Shown here in pieces: positions 14,360-15,914 of a DNA stretch of 15,914 nt. The stretch covers positions 1 to 15,914 of the forward strand of contig CAZNNH010000144.1 in NCBI GenBank assembly GCA_964574335.1, read 5' to 3'. The notes under the pieces are model-generated. The model searched no databases. It worked only from the letters and a program-made list of their open reading frames with translations, and had not been told where the DNA came from. This DNA comes from CAZNNH01 sp964574335 (GTDB taxonomy: Bacteria; Acidobacteriota; Vicinamibacteria; Fen-336). Numbering within the stretch: the stretch's first letter is position 1; every line of letters begins with the position of its first letter. A program made the translations under genes and the position numbers.

Positions 14360-15792
14360 GATTCCTCACCCTCCGAATGCGCGCCTCGGGCCACGGTCGG
14401 CGCGCTCTCCCAGCCGCCACCGAGGGCCTTGAAGAGCCGGATCAGGGCCGTGGTCCCGTCGGCCTCGGCGGACTTCAGACTGTCTTCGACCGCGAGCAGC
14501 GAGCGCTCGGTGTCCAGCACCGTCTGGTAGCCGATCAGCCCGGCCTCGTACTGCTTGCGGGCCAGCTCGGCCGCCGCTCGGGCCGCCTGGGTGGCGGTGG
14601 TCAACGCCTGCTGGCGCCGCTCCGCGCTGGCCAGAGAGGCAAGAGCGTCCTCGACATCCTGAAGCGCGGTCAGGACGGTGCTCTCGTAGGTGGCCAGGGC
14701 CTGCTCCTGGACGGCGTCCTGGATCTCGATCTGGCGGCGGATCTTGCCGCGATCGAAGATCGGCGCGGTCAGGCCCCCGAGCAGCGAGCGGACCACCGTC
14801 TCGGCGCTGGTCAGCCCGCCGAGCGACAACGCGTCGATGCCAATGGACCCCGACAGGCGCAGGCTGGGGAACAGGGCGGCTCGGGCCTGGCCGAGGCGCG
14901 CCGTCTCGGCGGCCAGCCGGCGCTCGGCCGCCTGCACGTCGGGACGCTGGCGCAGCGTGTCTGCCGGGATGCCGATGGAGAGGCGCGCGGGCGCCGTGGG
15001 GATGGGGCCGGGGGTTGCCAGCCGCTCGTGAAGCGCCGCCGGCGGCTCTCCGATCAGGACCGCGAGGCGGTGCTCGGCCTCGGCCTGTCCGGCCTCGAGG
15101 GTCGGGATCTGCGCCCGCGTCTGCCCGACGTTGGTGCGGGCCTGCTCCACATCCAGGTCGGAGGTGAGGCCGGCCTGGGCTCGCCAGGAGGTCAGCTCCA
15201 ACGTCTCCGTCTGCCGGTCCAGGTTGTCCCGCGCGATCGAGAGCCGCGCCTGCAGGGCCCGGAGGTCGACGTAGGCCAGGGCCAGCTCGGCCACCAGCGT
15301 GACCTGGGTGTCGTGCTGGCTGGCCTCGGTGGCCTGAAGCTCGGCCTGGGCGGCGCTCACCGCATGACGCGTGGCCCCGAAGATGTCGGGCTCCCAGCTC
15401 GCGTCGAAACCGGCGCTGTCGTGGTCGGCTCCGGTACCACCGCTGGTCCGGCTGGCACTGACGCTCACGGAAGCGGTCAGGTCGGGGAGGTAGCCCTTGC
15501 CGGTCAGGCCGCGACGCGCCCGCGCCTCGCGCACGCGCGCCCGGGCGGTGCGCAGGTCGGGGTTGTCGGCGAGCGCCCGCGCGACCAGGTCCGAGAGGGC
15601 AGGGTCGCCGAGCCGTTGCCACCAGCGCGAGAGGTCCTCCGGAGACGACGACCCCTCGCCCTGGGCCGTCTGCCCGGCTCCCTGCCAGCCCTGGGGAATG
15701 GCCAGGCTCGGGGTCACGGGCTTGGGCGTCGTCACCGCGCAGCCGGCCGCGAGGCACGCCGCCAGCACCGCCGGACCCGGGCTCTTCGTCAT
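14356..15792 (-). CDS. NodT/TolC-family outer-membrane efflux lipoprotein
   Basis: The 478-residue protein forms the trimeric outer-membrane channel of the pump. The N-terminus is a lipoprotein signal with lipobox LAAGC, so Cys18 should be acylated. WWQRLGDPALSDLVARALADNPDL (57-80) is the typical entry to the first outer-membrane-efflux repeat, with helical and strand segments to about 240. The second repeat begins near IPADTLRQRPDVQAAERRL and contains ARAALFPSLRLSGSIG and YEAGLIGYQTVLDTERSLL. Length is normal. The ATG has AGGAGG at 15799-15804, 6 nt upstream. It is the first gene of the four-gene operon and ends in an ATGA overlap with the adaptor. Confidence 0.95.
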   Translation of the reverse strand: MTKSPGPAVLAACLAAGCAVTTPKPVTPSLAIPQGWQGAGQTAQGEGSSSPEDLSRWWQRLGDPALSDLVARALADNPDLRTARARVREARARRGLTGKGYLPDLTASVSVSASRTSGGTGADHDSAGFDASWEPDIFGATRHAVSAAQAELQATEASQHDTQVTLVAELALAYVDLRALQARLSIARDNLDRQTETLELTSWRAQAGLTSDLDVEQARTNVGQTRAQIPTLEAGQAEAEHRLAVLIGEPPAALHERLATPGPIPTAPARLSIGIPADTLRQRPDVQAAERRLAAETARLGQARAALFPSLRLSGSIGIDALSLGGLTSAETVVRSLLGGLTAPIFDRGKIRRQIEIQDAVQEQALATYESTVLTALQDVEDALASLASAERRQQALTTATQAARAAAELARKQYEAGLIGYQTVLDTERSLLAVEDSLKSAEADGTTALIRLFKALGGGWESAPTVARGAHSEGEES

Positions 15793-15914
15793 GCTTCGCC
15801 TCCTCTCGACAAGGGATACGCTGCGGCCCCGTTAGGCCGTGTTGGCCTCGTGCAAAGTTAGGCAAAGGCGGGGGCGGGGAGGCTGGCGCGGGACAGCCGG
15901 CGAAGTATCATCGC
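15793..15914. promoter_or_regulatory. Upstream region of the efflux operon
   Basis: These 122 bp should hold the operon promoter. GTTAGGC occurs twice in direct orientation (15831-15837 and 15857-15863), 26 bp apart. AGGCC (15834-15838) and GGCCT (15844-15848) form a short inverted repeat between them. Such paired sites could bind a regulator, but no regulator gene is in the window and no clear -10/-35 pair is visible. The last 20 bases show no gene start. Confidence 0.3.

Noticed and set aside
12345..14420. A long frame that would make the ATPase a 691-residue protein
   Set aside because: The first two thirds overlap the adaptor gene in another frame and look like low-complexity shadow sequence. 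The GTG at 13073 with GTGA overlap gives a normal-length ATPase.
1..15914. CRISPR array or prophage
   Set aside because: No regularly spaced identical repeats and no phage structural, integrase or lysis genes are present.

Overview
The window is a very GC-rich bacterial segment, gene-dense and intron-free. An outer-membrane-factor lipoprotein with a periplasmic adaptor and a MacB-type transporter points to a Gram-negative-type double-membrane cell. Secreted glycosidases, a dispersed HNH-nuclease relic and ATCCTGAG/ATCCTTCGGGC intergenic repeats would fit an uncultured soil or sediment lineage (Acidobacteriota, Methylomirabilota/Rokubacteria and Myxococcota are candidates). No ribosomal RNA or other taxonomic marker is present, so the lineage is not settled.

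Layout. 1-115 is the 3' end of an unassigned gene, facing mobA (minus strand, 212-826) across a strong stem-loop. 827-2135 is a gene-poor stretch: dispersed repeat locus 1 (855-906), about 530 bp with no recognisable gene but two stem-loops, the 3' relic of an HNH endonuclease gene (1434-1820) ending in two tandem hairpins, and repeat locus 2 (1938-2035). A perfect TATAAT box then sits just in front of uvrC (2136-3935), which apparently has a leaderless start. uvrC is coupled by an ATGA overlap to a uroporphyrinogen-decarboxylase-superfamily gene carrying an MtaA-type zinc motif.

4949-10467 is an accessory metabolic block. It holds a secreted GH3 beta-glucosidase/xylosidase (minus), a divergent gene for a bacterial BAHD-type acyltransferase (plus), and a secreted TIM-barrel glycosidase-like protein of unknown specificity (minus). 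Repeat locus 3 (10517-10682) lies upstream of that last gene. A small secreted beta-rich protein gene (10692-11075) follows.

11137-15792 is a minus-strand tripartite efflux operon: NodT/TolC-like lipoprotein, then MacA-like adaptor, then ATPase, then MacB-type permease. All three junctions overlap (ATGA, GTGA, TGATG). The four products should form one pump that uses ATP at the inner membrane to export a substrate from the periplasm through the outer membrane. A 31-nt stem-loop separates the operon from the small secreted-protein gene.

The signals most worth a second look are the three-locus palindromic repeat with a compensatory base-pair change, the bacterial BAHD acyltransferase between two secreted glycosidase genes, the uvrC-coupled MtaA-like protein, and the unassigned glycosidase-like protein.
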